Shown here: positions 42,810 to 51,556 of the stretch, one piece after another
Layout: every line of letters starts with the position of its first letter
How positions within the stretch are numbered: position 1 is the stretch's first letter
Assembly: GCA_942493335.1 (NCBI GenBank)
Contig: OW818693.1
Span: 2,542,001 to 2,606,000 of the forward strand
Direction: 5' to 3'
From: JAEWSN01 sp942493335
Lineage (GTDB): Bacteria > Bacillota > Clostridia > DSM-8532
Length of the DNA stretch: 64,000 bases
Translations under genes and position numbers: made by a program
The notes under the pieces: generated by a model
What the model saw: the letters and a program-made list of their open reading frames with translations, nothing else
What the model was told of the DNA's origin: nothing
The model's database searches: none

Positions 42810-43328
42810 TCAACCAAGCCGGTTGCGTTTCCGGTCCAGAACGTCCAGCCGGCCGTACAACCTTGCGATGGGATGGTACAGCGGCAACACCAGCAAGCTG
42901 TTCAGCAGGATGACCGGTAGAATCAGGGTGATGAAGACCGATCCAAAGCTCCCGTATCCCCGCAGGAGGAAAATCGCCAGATAATACGGCACTTCCGTCA
43001 CCAGGACCGCTGCCATGGAGAACGACACCTGGATGAGGATCTTCTCGCGGTACAGCTTCTCGTTCACCAGACTGAGGAGCCCTGCGACCATCGCATACAG
43101 GACCGCATGCAATCCCAGCGTTCGCCCCATCAGCATGTCCATGGCCATGCCGTACAGGAACCCCATCAGCACGCTTTCAAACGTTCCGCGCAGAAGGCCT
43201 GTGACAACGGAGAGCGCCAGCGGCAACAGCAACCGGACACCGAACGGTGTGACGACCGACAGCAGGTTCGCCTGGAGGAACGAGGCCACATACAGAAGGA
43301 TGGCCACCGCGATGATCCGATATTTCAT
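42810..43328 (-). CDS. mreD: Rod shape-determining protein MreD
   Basis: 172 residues, nearly all hydrophobic, with five predicted membrane helices and the family's FLYGMAMDMLMGRTLGLHAV region at about 58-77. It is part of the elongasome with MreC, MreB and PBP2. The ATG overlaps the mreC stop (ATGA), so translation is coupled. Confidence 0.9.
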   Translation of the reverse strand: MKYRIIAVAILLYVASFLQANLLSVVTPFGVRLLLPLALSVVTGLLRGTFESVLMGFLYGMAMDMLMGRTLGLHAVLYAMVAGLLSLVNEKLYREKILIQVSFSMAAVLVTEVPYYLAIFLLRGYGSFGSVFITLILPVILLNSLLVLPLYHPIARLYGRLDVLDRKRNRLG

Positions 43329-44257
43329 GGCGTGCCCGTCCCCGCACCGACGGAGGCAGCCGCGCCGGTCGCAACAGGGGTGCCTTTTGCAGAACCGGTC
43401 GCAGCCGGCTTTTCCGCATCCGAGGACGCGGGCGACGTAAGCACCTCGACCTCCTCAAGCCTTTTGAAGTCGACGGCAGGCTTGAGGATGGCATAGGCAT
43501 CGTATTGTCCCTGGTTTCGAACAATCCGGTCGACAATGCCCACTCGGATTCCCTTCGGGTACATGTCGCCCATTCCGGAGGTTTCCAGGACATCCCCCGG
43601 CACCAGATCCGCATTCGGGGGAATGTAGTCGACACGGCAAAGGCCTTCCTGCTTCAGGGAAATATCCCCTCGCACCACCAGCAGGTCCCGCGTACGCGCA
43701 ACCCGCACGCTGACGGTGCTGTCCATGTCGATCAGGGAGATGACATCGCTCGAGAGAAGATCCACGTTTGAGACGCGTCCCACAAGCCCGTCCGCGGAGA
43801 TGACCGGATATCCTTTACCCTGTTTCAGTCCGTCTTTCATACCCCGGTTGATGGTGAACACATCAAACCAGTTTCCCGGGTCCTTCCCGATGATCGTGCC
43901 GCCGAGGAATCCGTAGTCCGCGTATTGCTCCTTGAAGTCCAGCAGCTTTCTGAATTCCCCGTTCTGGCGCTTCAACTCCTCCAACTCGAGATTCTTGTTC
44001 TCCAGTTCGCGGATACGCTCCTTCAGGGCGACGTTTGCTTCAAGCGCCGTTCCCATGTTCGACACATCCGAAAAGAATCCGCCCGCTTTCCCCGTGACGA
44101 AGGCATAGGCCTGCTGAACCGGTGCGAGTGGCACGCGAACGATGTTTCTGAGCACGTTCAGGCCGCCCCCCGGGCTGCTGGTCGAAACAAGCAGCACAAT
44201 CAGCAGGACGAGGATGACAACAGCGAGAAACAGCTTGTTGGTGACAAGATTGCGCAA
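43325..44257 (-). CDS. mreC: Rod shape-determining protein MreC
   Basis: 310 residues. A membrane helix at about 10-27 (LFLAVVILVLLIVLLVS) is followed by a coiled coil (ALKERIRELENKNLELEELK) and the beta-barrel domain (GGTIIGKDPGNWFDVFTINRG; GLVGRVSNVDLLSSDVISL). It scaffolds PBP2 outside the membrane. The C-terminal 40 residues are rich in Ala, Gly, Thr and Pro and probably disordered. Confidence 0.93.
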   Translation of the reverse strand: MRNLVTNKLFLAVVILVLLIVLLVSTSSPGGGLNVLRNIVRVPLAPVQQAYAFVTGKAGGFFSDVSNMGTALEANVALKERIRELENKNLELEELKRQNGEFRKLLDFKEQYADYGFLGGTIIGKDPGNWFDVFTINRGMKDGLKQGKGYPVISADGLVGRVSNVDLLSSDVISLIDMDSTVSVRVARTRDLLVVRGDISLKQEGLCRVDYIPPNADLVPGDVLETSGMGDMYPKGIRVGIVDRIVRNQGQYDAYAILKPAVDFKRLEEVEVLTSPASSDAEKPAATGSAKGTPVATGAAASVGAGTGTP

Positions 44258-44275
44258 CGCCTTCCTCCCGGGTGA

Positions 44276-45298
44276 TTATCGCAGATTCTTGTGCGAAAGC
44301 AGCACGTTCGAAAGAACATCCAATTCCTCCAGCACTTTTCCTGTTCCAAGGACGACACAATCGAGCGGATTTTCAGCGATGTAGACGGGAATGCCCGTCT
44401 CCTCGCTGATGAGCAGGTCCAGCCCCTTGAGAAGGGCGCCGCCGCCTGCCAGCATGATGCCACGCTCCATGATGTCGGAAGCCAGTTCCGGCGGGGTCTT
44501 CTCCAGCGTGTACTTGATCGAGTCCACGACGGTATTGACAGGTTCCCGGAGAGCTTCGCGGATTTCCGCCGACGAGATGGCCAGTTCCTTCGGCAGGCCC
44601 GTGACAAGATCACGGCCACTGACCTTGTAGGAAATTTCCTTTTCGAAAGGATACGCGGAACCGATCTTCATCTTGATGTCTTCGGCACTGCGTTCGCCGA
44701 TCATCAGATTGTATTCCTTTTTCACGTAATGAATGATGGAATCGTCGAATTCATCGCCGGCCGTACGGACCGATCGGCTCACCACGATGCCGCCAAGGGA
44801 GATGACGGCCACCTCGCAGGTACCGCCGCCGATGTCCACCACCATGCTGCCCGAAGGCTCCTCCACAGGCATGCCCGCGCCGATGGCCGAGGCCATGGGT
44901 TCCTCGATCAGGTAGGCTTCCTTCGCCCCTGCATGCATGGCCGCCTCCACCACCGCGCGTTTCTCGACTTCCGTCACGCCGGAGGGAACGCAGATGATGA
45001 TGCGGGTCCGGATCAATGGGTTGTTCCCAATGATTTTCCGGATAAAGTACCGCAGCATGCCCTGGACAATTTCAAAGTCTGCAATGACGCCATCCTTCAT
45101 GGGCCGGATGGCGGTGATGTTGCCCGGGGTGCGGCCAATCATCTGTTTGGCGTCCGAACCGACGGACAGCACCTGACCGTTATGGTTGTTGACCGCCACG
45201 ACGGACGGCTCACGCAGCACGATGCCCTTGCCCTTCACATATACCAGCGTATTCGCCGTTCCAAGATCAATCCCGATTTCCCTGGTGAAAAAACCCAT
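44276..45298 (-). CDS. mreB: Rod shape-determining protein MreB
   Basis: 340 residues with the actin-fold motifs: phosphate 1 IGIDLGTANTLVYVKGKGIV, connect/phosphate 2 VVDIGGGTCEVAVISLGG, and adenosine motif ERGIMLAGGGALLKGLD. It forms membrane-bound filaments that guide elongation. It heads the mreBCD-pbp2 run. A second paralogue (57605-58651) elsewhere in the window shares the same motifs and corresponds to Mbl by its neighbours. Confidence 0.95.
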   Translation of the reverse strand: MGFFTREIGIDLGTANTLVYVKGKGIVLREPSVVAVNNHNGQVLSVGSDAKQMIGRTPGNITAIRPMKDGVIADFEIVQGMLRYFIRKIIGNNPLIRTRIIICVPSGVTEVEKRAVVEAAMHAGAKEAYLIEEPMASAIGAGMPVEEPSGSMVVDIGGGTCEVAVISLGGIVVSRSVRTAGDEFDDSIIHYVKKEYNLMIGERSAEDIKMKIGSAYPFEKEISYKVSGRDLVTGLPKELAISSAEIREALREPVNTVVDSIKYTLEKTPPELASDIMERGIMLAGGGALLKGLDLLISEETGIPVYIAENPLDCVVLGTGKVLEELDVLSNVLLSHKNLR

Positions 45299-45389
45299 TT
45301 TCCGCTCCTTCGTCCATTCCCTGTCTTTTCAGTTTATCTGTCCAATCCACGAATCCCGCCGGTGGCGGAATGCTTCCAAATATTCAGGC

Positions 45390-46019
45390 TCAGGTCCCCT
45401 GAACCGGTTCCGATGCGTCCAGCCAGGACAACGGGCTTTCCCCGAGGCTTTCCAGCAGGGTCGACAACCTTTGGACCGGCAGACCCATCACATTGTAATA
45501 GTCCCCTTCGATCCGTTCCACGAGAACGGCTCCGAAACCCTGTACGCCATAGGCCCCCGCCTTGTCAGCCGGTTCGCCGGTGTCGGCATACCGCTGGATG
45601 AGGGTTTCGTCCAGCTCCCGGAACTTTACGCGCGTGATTTCGGCAACGGACCGTTCCTCGCCTGTATCCGGGCGCAGAAGCGTCATTCCGGTGATGACCT
45701 CGTGCCAGCAGCCGGAAAGCAACCGGAGCATCCGTTCGGTGTCGGCCCTGCCGACCGGTTTCCCGAGAATGTGCCCGCCCTTTGCGACCACCGTGTCGGC
45801 CGCGAGAATGAGGCATCCTTCGCGGAGCTCCCCGACAGACAGTCTGGCGGCGATATCCCGGGCCTTGCCTTGCGACATGGCAAGTGCGAAGGTCTCGGCG
45901 TGATCATGATCACCAAGGCTCTCGTCGATTCCGGAAACCATGACATCAAACGGGATCCCGATCCGCGCCAGCAACTCTTTGCGGCGGGGGGATCCCGAAG
46001 CCAGGATCAATCGTTGCAT
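45390..46019 (-). CDS. maf: Maf-family nucleoside triphosphate pyrophosphatase
   Basis: 209 residues. The N-terminal signature LILASGSPRRKELLARIG is diagnostic; LILAADTVVAKGGHILGKP carries the catalytic Asp, and AGAYGVQGFGAVLVERIEGDY the C-terminal motif. Maf proteins hydrolyse dTTP/UTP or modified nucleotides to monophosphates and are linked to division. The start ATG 46019 follows GGAGGAG. Its position directly upstream of mreB is the standard order in Bacillota. Confidence 0.93.
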   Translation of the reverse strand: MQRLILASGSPRRKELLARIGIPFDVMVSGIDESLGDHDHAETFALAMSQGKARDIAARLSVGELREGCLILAADTVVAKGGHILGKPVGRADTERMLRLLSGCWHEVITGMTLLRPDTGEERSVAEITRVKFRELDETLIQRYADTGEPADKAGAYGVQGFGAVLVERIEGDYYNVMGLPVQRLSTLLESLGESPLSWLDASEPVQGT

Positions 46020-46053
46020 GATGCTCCTCCGCGTGGTCCGCCACGCAGAACCC

Positions 46054-46082
46054 ATTATACACTTACACCCGAGGCGCGTCCA
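46054..46082 (-). promoter_or_regulatory. Promoter of maf-mreBCD operon
   Basis: Perfect TATAAT (46054-46059), a 17-base spacer and a weaker -35 TGGACG (46077-46082) on the minus strand, 35 bases before the maf start. Confidence 0.65.
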
Positions 46083-46235
46083 CCGCAACGGGCATGTCAC
46101 CGGGGCATGACGGAACGCATCCCATGTCATCTGGTCAAAATGAGCGGCACCCCGACGCATCGGTTCACCGGGCTGCCGAATCTGCCGATATTCCCTATGA
46201 ACGCCTTCTGCAATCCCGCAAACACCGGAACAAAC

Positions 46236-46264
46236 TTGAACCGTGCTGGGGTCCGGTCTATAAT
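46236..46264 (+). promoter_or_regulatory. Sigma-A-type promoter of mecA
   Basis: TTGAAC (46236-46241), a 17-base spacer and perfect TATAAT (46259-46264). The start codon is about 190 bases downstream, so the transcript has a long leader. A short frame of 18 codons begins at the likely transcript start but has no ribosome site. Confidence 0.8.
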
Positions 46265-46460
46265 GAAGGAAATCAACGGGGCAGATGGGAAAAGGGACAC
46301 CATCGCCTGCCTGAACTGAAATACCTGCATGTCAGTCATTTCGCGTGTTGTCTGCGTACAAATGGGAATAGATTTAGTGGGAAGACATGACATCATCAGG
46401 CAAGCATCGGTCCGACCGGATGACCCGCTCTGGCGGGGACGGTGAAAACGAGGGGATTCC

Positions 46461-47096
46461 ATGAGAATAGAACGCATCAATGATAACAAGCTCCGGGTCT
46501 TTCTTTCCTTTGACGATCTCGAAGACCGTGACATCGATCTCGATTCCTTCAACTACAACACGCCCGAAACGCAGGAATTGTTCTGGGATCTGATGGAACA
46601 GGCCGAAGTGGAGCTCGGGTTTGACGCCATGGAGTCGCAGCTTTGTGTGGAAGCCGTTACGGATGTGGATCACGGATTTGTCATCACCATCACGCGGATG
46701 GACGACGAAGGTGAATTCGAATCCATCCAGAAATTCATCAAGAACCGCTACAAGCGCAAGGAACTCACCCCCCGCAAGAAGGCGCCCGCCCTGGCTTCCA
46801 CTGTCGCCATCTATGGTTTTGCGGATTTCGACACCATCGCCCGCGCGTGCCACCAGGTCGCCACTCTTCACACGGGCAGCAGCGCCGCCTGGCAGTGCGA
46901 AGACCAGTACTATCTGGTGCTGTACGGCATCGAGAATCCTACCGCCGGATCCAGCCGGTTTGAGGACATCCTTGGAGAATACGGCGACAAAGTGCAAAAC
47001 ACCAGCTTCTTTGAAGGATATCTCAACGAATATGGCAAACGGCTGATGCAGAATGAAGCGGTCACCCTGCTGGCAAGGTTTTCCCCGCAATCCTGA
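46461..47096 (+). CDS. mecA: MecA-type adaptor protein for ClpC
   Basis: 211 residues. The N-terminal substrate-binding domain begins MRIERINDNKLRVFLSFDDL, the family's standard opening, and carries FNYNTPETQELFWDLMEQAE; the C-terminal ClpC-binding domain begins about residue 112 (ASTVAIYGFADFDTIAR) and ends YGKRLMQNEAVTLLARF. MecA brings substrates to ClpCP for degradation. The linker is basic and short. The start ATG 46461 follows GAGGGG. It is a single-gene plus-strand unit with its own promoter and terminator. Confidence 0.85.
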   Translation: MRIERINDNKLRVFLSFDDLEDRDIDLDSFNYNTPETQELFWDLMEQAEVELGFDAMESQLCVEAVTDVDHGFVITITRMDDEGEFESIQKFIKNRYKRKELTPRKKAPALASTVAIYGFADFDTIARACHQVATLHTGSSAAWQCEDQYYLVLYGIENPTAGSSRFEDILGEYGDKVQNTSFFEGYLNEYGKRLMQNEAVTLLARFSPQS

Positions 47097-47109
47097 GTTT
47101 CTGGCATGA

Positions 47110-47158
47110 AAAGCCCCGTCCCCTTCGCCGAATGACGCAGGGGGCGGGGTTTTTGTTT
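47110..47158 (+). terminator. Rho-independent terminator of mecA
   Basis: GCCCCGTCCCC pairs with GGGGGCGGGG and is followed by TTTTTGTTTT. A CTTTTC run on the other strand makes it possibly bidirectional, serving the chemoreceptor gene too. Confidence 0.92.
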
Positions 47159-47204
47159 TCGGACTTGAATCATTTGCGGGACGACGCAAGCCCTGTAATT
47201 CCAG

Positions 47205-47281
47205 CACTACAACATCAGCACTACAACGCCACTCTACAACGTCAGCTCTACAACGTCAGCCCTACAATGACAGCCCTACAG
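47205..47281. repeat. 14-base tandem repeat at the chemoreceptor stop codon
   Basis: About five and a half copies of a degenerate 14-base unit (consensus CTCTACAACGTCAG) run into the last codons of the chemoreceptor gene. On the minus strand each unit carries TTGTAG, so the array multiplies the stop-codon neighbourhood. Confidence 0.8.
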
Positions 47282-49270
47282 TTTGAACCGGCCGGTTTCC
47301 TCGGTAAGCTCCTGTGCCATGACCGCCAACTGGCGGCTCGCCTCCGACATTTCATGGATGGAAGTGTTCTGCACCTGGACGGAGGAAGCCACCTCCTCCG
47401 TGCTGGCCGCATTTTCTTCCGCAATGGCCAGCAATCCCTGCATGACGTCCATGATCTGGTCCTTTCGCTCCTTGAGCGTTCCCATTTGAACCGCGGAGGC
47501 CTGAATGGCTTCAAGGGACTGTCTGACTACGGATTCGATGGAACGGTAGGTCTCATCCGTGCGCCGAACGCTTTCCATCTGGTTTTCCATGTTTCCAGCC
47601 ACTTCCCGGGCGGTTCGGACGGAAACGGCGGCATGATCTGCAAGCTCCTGCACGATGGCGTCGATAGTACGGGTCGCATTGGCAGACTGTTCTGCCAGCT
47701 TCCGGATCTCCTCGGCCACCACTGCGAATCCACGGCCCTGTTCTCCGGCACGTGCGGCCTCGATGGCTGCGTTGAGGGCCAACAGGTTGGTCTGGTCCGC
47801 AATGGCGGTGATCAGGCTGCTCGCCTCTCCGATTCTTGCTGCGCTTTCGTTCGTCTTCCTGGTGACCTCCCCGATCAGTTGCGTCCCCTTCGCAGCCGTT
47901 TCGGCCGTCACGCGAAGTTTATCCACCACCTTGATGCCTTCCCCGATCCCATTTTTCATTGCATCGGCGGCGCTGTTTAGGTTCCCAAGACGGAGGACCG
48001 TCTGGTCCAGAATCTCGCCCATCTCCCCGGTTCTGCGGACGCCGCTTTCGGTATTGTGCGCCTGTTCCGTCGCACCGGACGCGATGTCCCCGACGGTACC
48101 GGCAATCTCCCCGGATGCAGTCTGGGCATTCTCCGCCGTAGCGGTCAACTCTTCGGAGGATGCAGCCACATGCTCCGCCAACGTGGTGATGGACCCAATG
48201 AGTTGCCTGAATGCGTTTGACATGGTTTGCATGGCTCTGGCCAAATCACCGATTTCATCCTTTCTTTTCAAGGACCCGGCCGGTGGTTCCTTGCTCAGGT
48301 CACCCCCGGCAAGCACAAGCGCATATTTGGATGCATGCAGAATCGGGGTGGACAGACGAAACCCGATATAGACAGATGCGCCGATTCCGAAAAGCAGCAG
48401 GATGCCGGAAAGCCCAACGACCCAGTTCCGGGTCATGTTTGCGCCATACATGGCTTCCGATTCCGGCAGGGTTACGACGACGCCCCATTTCACACCGGGG
48501 ACAGGCGCAAAGCCCATGGAATTGGCTTGACCATCCAAAACGTACCTGCCAAATCCGCTTTTGCCTTCAAACACATTTTTCAGGTAGGTGTTCATTTCCG
48601 CAAGGGATGGACTCTTCTCCTCTTCCTTGAAGAAGTTATACTGGTTCTTTACCAAATCAGTTTTCAAATGGGCCTGGACGGTTCCATCATCCGAAACAAT
48701 CAGCGTATAGCTCGTTCCACCCATATTGACATTTTCAATCATTTTGCTGAGATATCCGGCTTCCCGGGTAGCCCCAAGCACTCCGACAATCTTGCCCTCA
48801 AACGTGACAGGTACGGCAAAGGCCACAACCACGCTTCCATCGGTCTTGCTGACGATGGTGTCCGAGAAGAACCGTTTCCCCTGGATGGCCTCCGTAAAAT
48901 ATTCGCGATCCTTCAAATCCTTGACAGAACCGTCAAAATACAATGCCGATCCATCCGGCCGGATGAAGAACTCGCGGACATAGCCGTTCCGTTTCACATC
49001 TGCCGTCATGGTGGCAGCCCGCACCTCGTCTGAAATGGAGGGATCCGCAACGCTGGCTTTCGCTGCATTCTGATCCATGGCGGTGAGTTCCTTCTCCACG
49101 ACACCGGCCACAATCTGTGCGGCATCCAGCGCCTTGTCCTCCAACTGGTTGTTGGTCGTCATCCTCATCGCCTCCCCGGCGATATAGGTGGCTGCGCCGC
49201 CCAGCAGCAAGCAGACAAGCAGGACAACGCCTCCGATGATCACGATCAATTCTGTGCGCAACGATTTCAT
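47276..49270 (-). CDS. Methyl-accepting chemotaxis protein with dCache-type sensor
   Basis: 664 residues. A membrane helix (LIVIIGGVVLLVCLLLGGAAT) is followed by an extracellular double-Cache domain of about 250 residues (VREFFIRPDGSALYFDGSVKDL, MGFAPVPGVKWGVVVTLPESE), a second helix, HAMP and the signalling helix with the hairpin tip IADQTNLLALNAAIEAARAGEQG. It signals to CheA to bias flagellar rotation. dCache domains often bind amino acids or other small nutrients; the ligand here is unknown. The start ATG 49270 follows AAGGGGG at seven bases. Confidence 0.93.
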   Translation of the reverse strand: MKSLRTELIVIIGGVVLLVCLLLGGAATYIAGEAMRMTTNNQLEDKALDAAQIVAGVVEKELTAMDQNAAKASVADPSISDEVRAATMTADVKRNGYVREFFIRPDGSALYFDGSVKDLKDREYFTEAIQGKRFFSDTIVSKTDGSVVVAFAVPVTFEGKIVGVLGATREAGYLSKMIENVNMGGTSYTLIVSDDGTVQAHLKTDLVKNQYNFFKEEEKSPSLAEMNTYLKNVFEGKSGFGRYVLDGQANSMGFAPVPGVKWGVVVTLPESEAMYGANMTRNWVVGLSGILLLFGIGASVYIGFRLSTPILHASKYALVLAGGDLSKEPPAGSLKRKDEIGDLARAMQTMSNAFRQLIGSITTLAEHVAASSEELTATAENAQTASGEIAGTVGDIASGATEQAHNTESGVRRTGEMGEILDQTVLRLGNLNSAADAMKNGIGEGIKVVDKLRVTAETAAKGTQLIGEVTRKTNESAARIGEASSLITAIADQTNLLALNAAIEAARAGEQGRGFAVVAEEIRKLAEQSANATRTIDAIVQELADHAAVSVRTAREVAGNMENQMESVRRTDETYRSIESVVRQSLEAIQASAVQMGTLKERKDQIMDVMQGLLAIAEENAASTEEVASSVQVQNTSIHEMSEASRQLAVMAQELTEETGRFKL

Positions 49271-49324
49271 CTGAAATCCCCCTTTGGAAGTCATGGAAAT
49301 CCGTCAATCACCTATGCATCTACA

Positions 49325-49353
49325 GTAATATTCCTTTCCTGTGCATTCTTCAA
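49325..49353 (-). promoter_or_regulatory. Promoter of chemoreceptor gene
   Basis: TTGAAG (49348-49353), a 17-base spacer and TATTAC (49325-49330) on the minus strand, 55 bases before the start codon. Both boxes are 4/6 matches. Confidence 0.5.
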
Positions 49354-49408
49354 ACAGAAATCCGCTCGCACAGCTGAAGAATCGTGATTCGCCCCGCTTG
49401 GAATGAAA

Positions 49409-49456
49409 CAGGCGCTTCAGGACGAAGGGGGTCAACCTCCGGACCTGAAGCGCCTG
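49409..49456 (-). terminator. Terminator downstream of galU
   Basis: A 13-bp perfect stem, CAGGCGCTTCAGG with CCTGAAGCGCCTG, with a second small stem in the loop, followed on the minus strand by TTTCATT. It separates galU from the chemoreceptor gene. Confidence 0.75.
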
Positions 49457-49495
49457 CTGCGCTGGACTGATTTGAAAGAATTCGCTCCGATCGGT

Positions 49496-50359
49496 TCAGA
49501 TGAGAAGTTTCCGCAGATAGGCCTCGAATTCATCCTTCAAATCCGGGCGCTTGAGCGCGAACTCCACCGTGGCCTGCAGGAAGCCGAGTTTGTTACCCAC
49601 ATCGTAACGACGTCCCTCGAACTCGAAGGCATACATCGCTTCATTTTCCATCTGGCGGTGCAATGCGTCGGTGAGTTGGATTTCTCCTCCCTTTCCGGGT
49701 TGCGCGTTTTCCAGATATTCAAAGATGCTGGGACGGATGATGTAACGGCCGAGGATGGCGATATTGGAGGGCGCTTGATCCCGATCCGGCTTCTCCACCA
49801 TGTCCTTGATCTTGAAAATGTGCTCGTCCACTTCTTTTCCGGACACGATGCCGTACTTGGATACATCCTCCCAAGGCACGCGCTGCACGCCAAGAACCGT
49901 GGTGTGATATTCCTCGAAGATGTCCATCAATTGGCGAAGGCAGGGCTTTTCCGCATCCACGATATCGTCGCCCAGCAGAACGGCGAACGGCTCGTCCCCG
50001 ATGAAGGCGCGTGCGCAGTTGATGGCGTGGCCGAGTCCGCGCGGTTCCTTCTGGCGGATGTAGTGGATGTCCACGAGGCTGCCGATGTCCACAACCTGGG
50101 CAAGCAGCTCTTCCTGCCCCTTGCGACGGAGTTCTTCCTCTAGTTCGAAGGAACGGTCGAAATGATCTTCGATGGCGCGCTTGCCGCGGCCGGTGATGAT
50201 GAGGATCTGCTCGATGCCGGAGGCGATGGCCTCCTCGATGATGTACTGGATGGTCGGCTTGTCGACAATGGGCAGCATTTCCTTCGGCTGGGCCTTTGTT
50301 GCCGGCAAGAACCGGGTTCCCAGCCCTGCGGCCGGAATGATGGCTTTGCGTACCTTCAT
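49496..50359 (-). CDS. galU: UTP--glucose-1-phosphate uridylyltransferase
   Basis: 287 residues with the GalU signature KAIIPAAGLGTRFLPATKAQPKEMLPIVDKP at the N-terminus (read in two parts), EPRGLGHAI, and LGDDIVDAE with the metal Asp. It makes UDP-glucose for cell-surface glycans and glycolipids. The start ATG 50359 follows GGAGAGG. It is 30 bases after recR in the same direction. Confidence 0.95.
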   Translation of the reverse strand: MKVRKAIIPAAGLGTRFLPATKAQPKEMLPIVDKPTIQYIIEEAIASGIEQILIITGRGKRAIEDHFDRSFELEEELRRKGQEELLAQVVDIGSLVDIHYIRQKEPRGLGHAINCARAFIGDEPFAVLLGDDIVDAEKPCLRQLMDIFEEYHTTVLGVQRVPWEDVSKYGIVSGKEVDEHIFKIKDMVEKPDRDQAPSNIAILGRYIIRPSIFEYLENAQPGKGGEIQLTDALHRQMENEAMYAFEFEGRRYDVGNKLGFLQATVEFALKRPDLKDEFEAYLRKLLI

Positions 50360-50388
50360 GTTGACACCTCTCCTCTTCGTGGCTGTCG

Positions 50389-50988
50389 TTACATTTCCCG
50401 TCGGCCTTCCATGGACTTTGCCAGCGTGACTTCGTCGGCATATTCCAGATCCCCGCCCACCGAGATGCCGTAAGCGATGCGTGTAGCCTTCACCCCAAGC
50501 GGTTTGATGAGCCTGGACAGGTAAACTGCCGTGGCTTCCCCCTCGACATTGGGATTCGTGGCGAGGATGACCTCCCGTACACCCCCGCCGGCAAGGCGGG
50601 TGATGAGGGATTTGATGTTGATGTCATTCGGGCCGCGTCCTTCCATCGGGGAAATGACCCCGTTCAGGACATGATAAAGGCCCTTGAACTCACGCATCCG
50701 TTCCATGGCGACCACATCCCGCGGGTTCTCCACCACGCAGATGACGCTCCGGTCGCGCTTTTCACCCGTACAAATCCGGCAGGGATCGGCGTCGGTGATA
50801 TTCCCGCAAATCGAACAGCGCATCGTCTTGCGACGTGCGTCCACCAAGGCGCGGGCAAAGGCCTCCACCTTCTGATCCGGCTGATTCAGGATATGAAACG
50901 CCAGACGCTGTGCGGTCTTGTGCCCGATCCCCGGCAGTTTCTCGAATTCCTCGATGAGCCGGGCGATTGGAAGTGCATAATGCTCCAT
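50389..50988 (-). CDS. recR: Recombination protein RecR
   Basis: 199 residues. A helix-hairpin-helix (LPGIGHKTAQRLAFHIL), the Cys4 zinc finger (CSICGNITDADPCRIC) and the Toprim domain (ICVVENPRDVVAME ... ILATNPNVEGEATAVYL) are in standard order. With RecO and RecF it loads RecA on gapped DNA. The start ATG 50988 lies behind GAGGCGG. ybaB directly precedes it by ten bases, as in most bacteria, though dnaX is not present in the window. Confidence 0.95.
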   Translation of the reverse strand: MEHYALPIARLIEEFEKLPGIGHKTAQRLAFHILNQPDQKVEAFARALVDARRKTMRCSICGNITDADPCRICTGEKRDRSVICVVENPRDVVAMERMREFKGLYHVLNGVISPMEGRGPNDINIKSLITRLAGGGVREVILATNPNVEGEATAVYLSRLIKPLGVKATRIAYGISVGGDLEYADEVTLAKSMEGRREM

Positions 50989-50998
50989 CAGGGCCGCC

Positions 50999-51355
50999 TC
51001 AGAACAATCCGCCAAGACCGCCGAGGCCGCCGGCGATGCCGCCCATTGCGTTCTCGGACAAATCACCGGCCATGCGAAGGGCTTCGTTCACCGCCGCCAG
51101 GATCATGTCCTGCAGGGTTTCCACGTCATCCGGATCCACAGCATCCTTTGAGATGCGGATTTCCTGGATGGTCTTCGCGCCGGTGGCCACCACGGTGACC
51201 GCACCGCCGCCGACCGTAGCCTCCACAGTTTTCGTCTTCAATTCATCCTGGGCCTTCAGCATGTCCGCCTGCATCTTCTGCGCCTGCTTCATCAGGTTCT
51301 GCATGTTGCCGCCGCCCATACCGCCCATGCCCATCGGCATTCTTCCCTTGGCCAT
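50999..51355 (-). CDS. YbaB/EbfC-family nucleoid-associated protein
   Basis: 118 residues. A Met/Gly-rich N-terminus (GMGGMGGGNMQNLMKQAQKM) is followed by the family core (VEATVGGGAVTVVATGAKTIQEIRI) and a Gly-rich tail. Such proteins bind DNA as dimers and are usually encoded just before recR. The start ATG 51355 is preferred because AAGGAG lies seven bases before it. A 38-base tandem repeat lies just upstream. Confidence 0.92.
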   Translation of the reverse strand: MAKGRMPMGMGGMGGGNMQNLMKQAQKMQADMLKAQDELKTKTVEATVGGGAVTVVATGAKTIQEIRISKDAVDPDDVETLQDMILAAVNEALRMAGDLSENAMGGIAGGLGGLGGLF

Positions 51356-51391
51356 TTCCATTCTCCTTCGCATTCCACTGTCATTCCGATT

Positions 51392-51505
51392 GTCATCCCG
51401 ATCGTTGCCGGGTCATTCCGATCACCCGGGTCATCCCGATCGTTGCCGGGTCATTCCGATCACCCGGGTCATCCCGATCGTTGCCGGGTTATTAAGATCA
51501 CCCGG
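51392..51505. repeat. Three tandem copies of a 38-base repeat upstream of ybaB
   Basis: Copies begin at 51392, 51430 and 51468; the first two are essentially identical and the third has a few changes near its end. Each unit consists of two related halves of the type GTCATYCCGATC...CCGG. The array sits between ybaB-recR and the ROK kinase gene. Confidence 0.9.
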
Positions 51506-51556
51506 TTTGTCGGACGCATAGCCGTTCGTTTGGATTCAGCAACCATTATATCCGAT

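Noticed and set aside
46263..46319. Leader peptide upstream of mecA
   Set aside because: The ATG coincides with the promoter -10 region and likely precedes the transcript start.
47205..47281. CRISPR or regulatory iteron array
   Set aside because: Units are only 14 bases, adjacent and degenerate, and sit at a gene's 3' end with no replication or cas gene.
51392..51505. CRISPR array
   Set aside because: The units are directly adjacent and whole units repeat; there are no unique spacers and no cas genes nearby.
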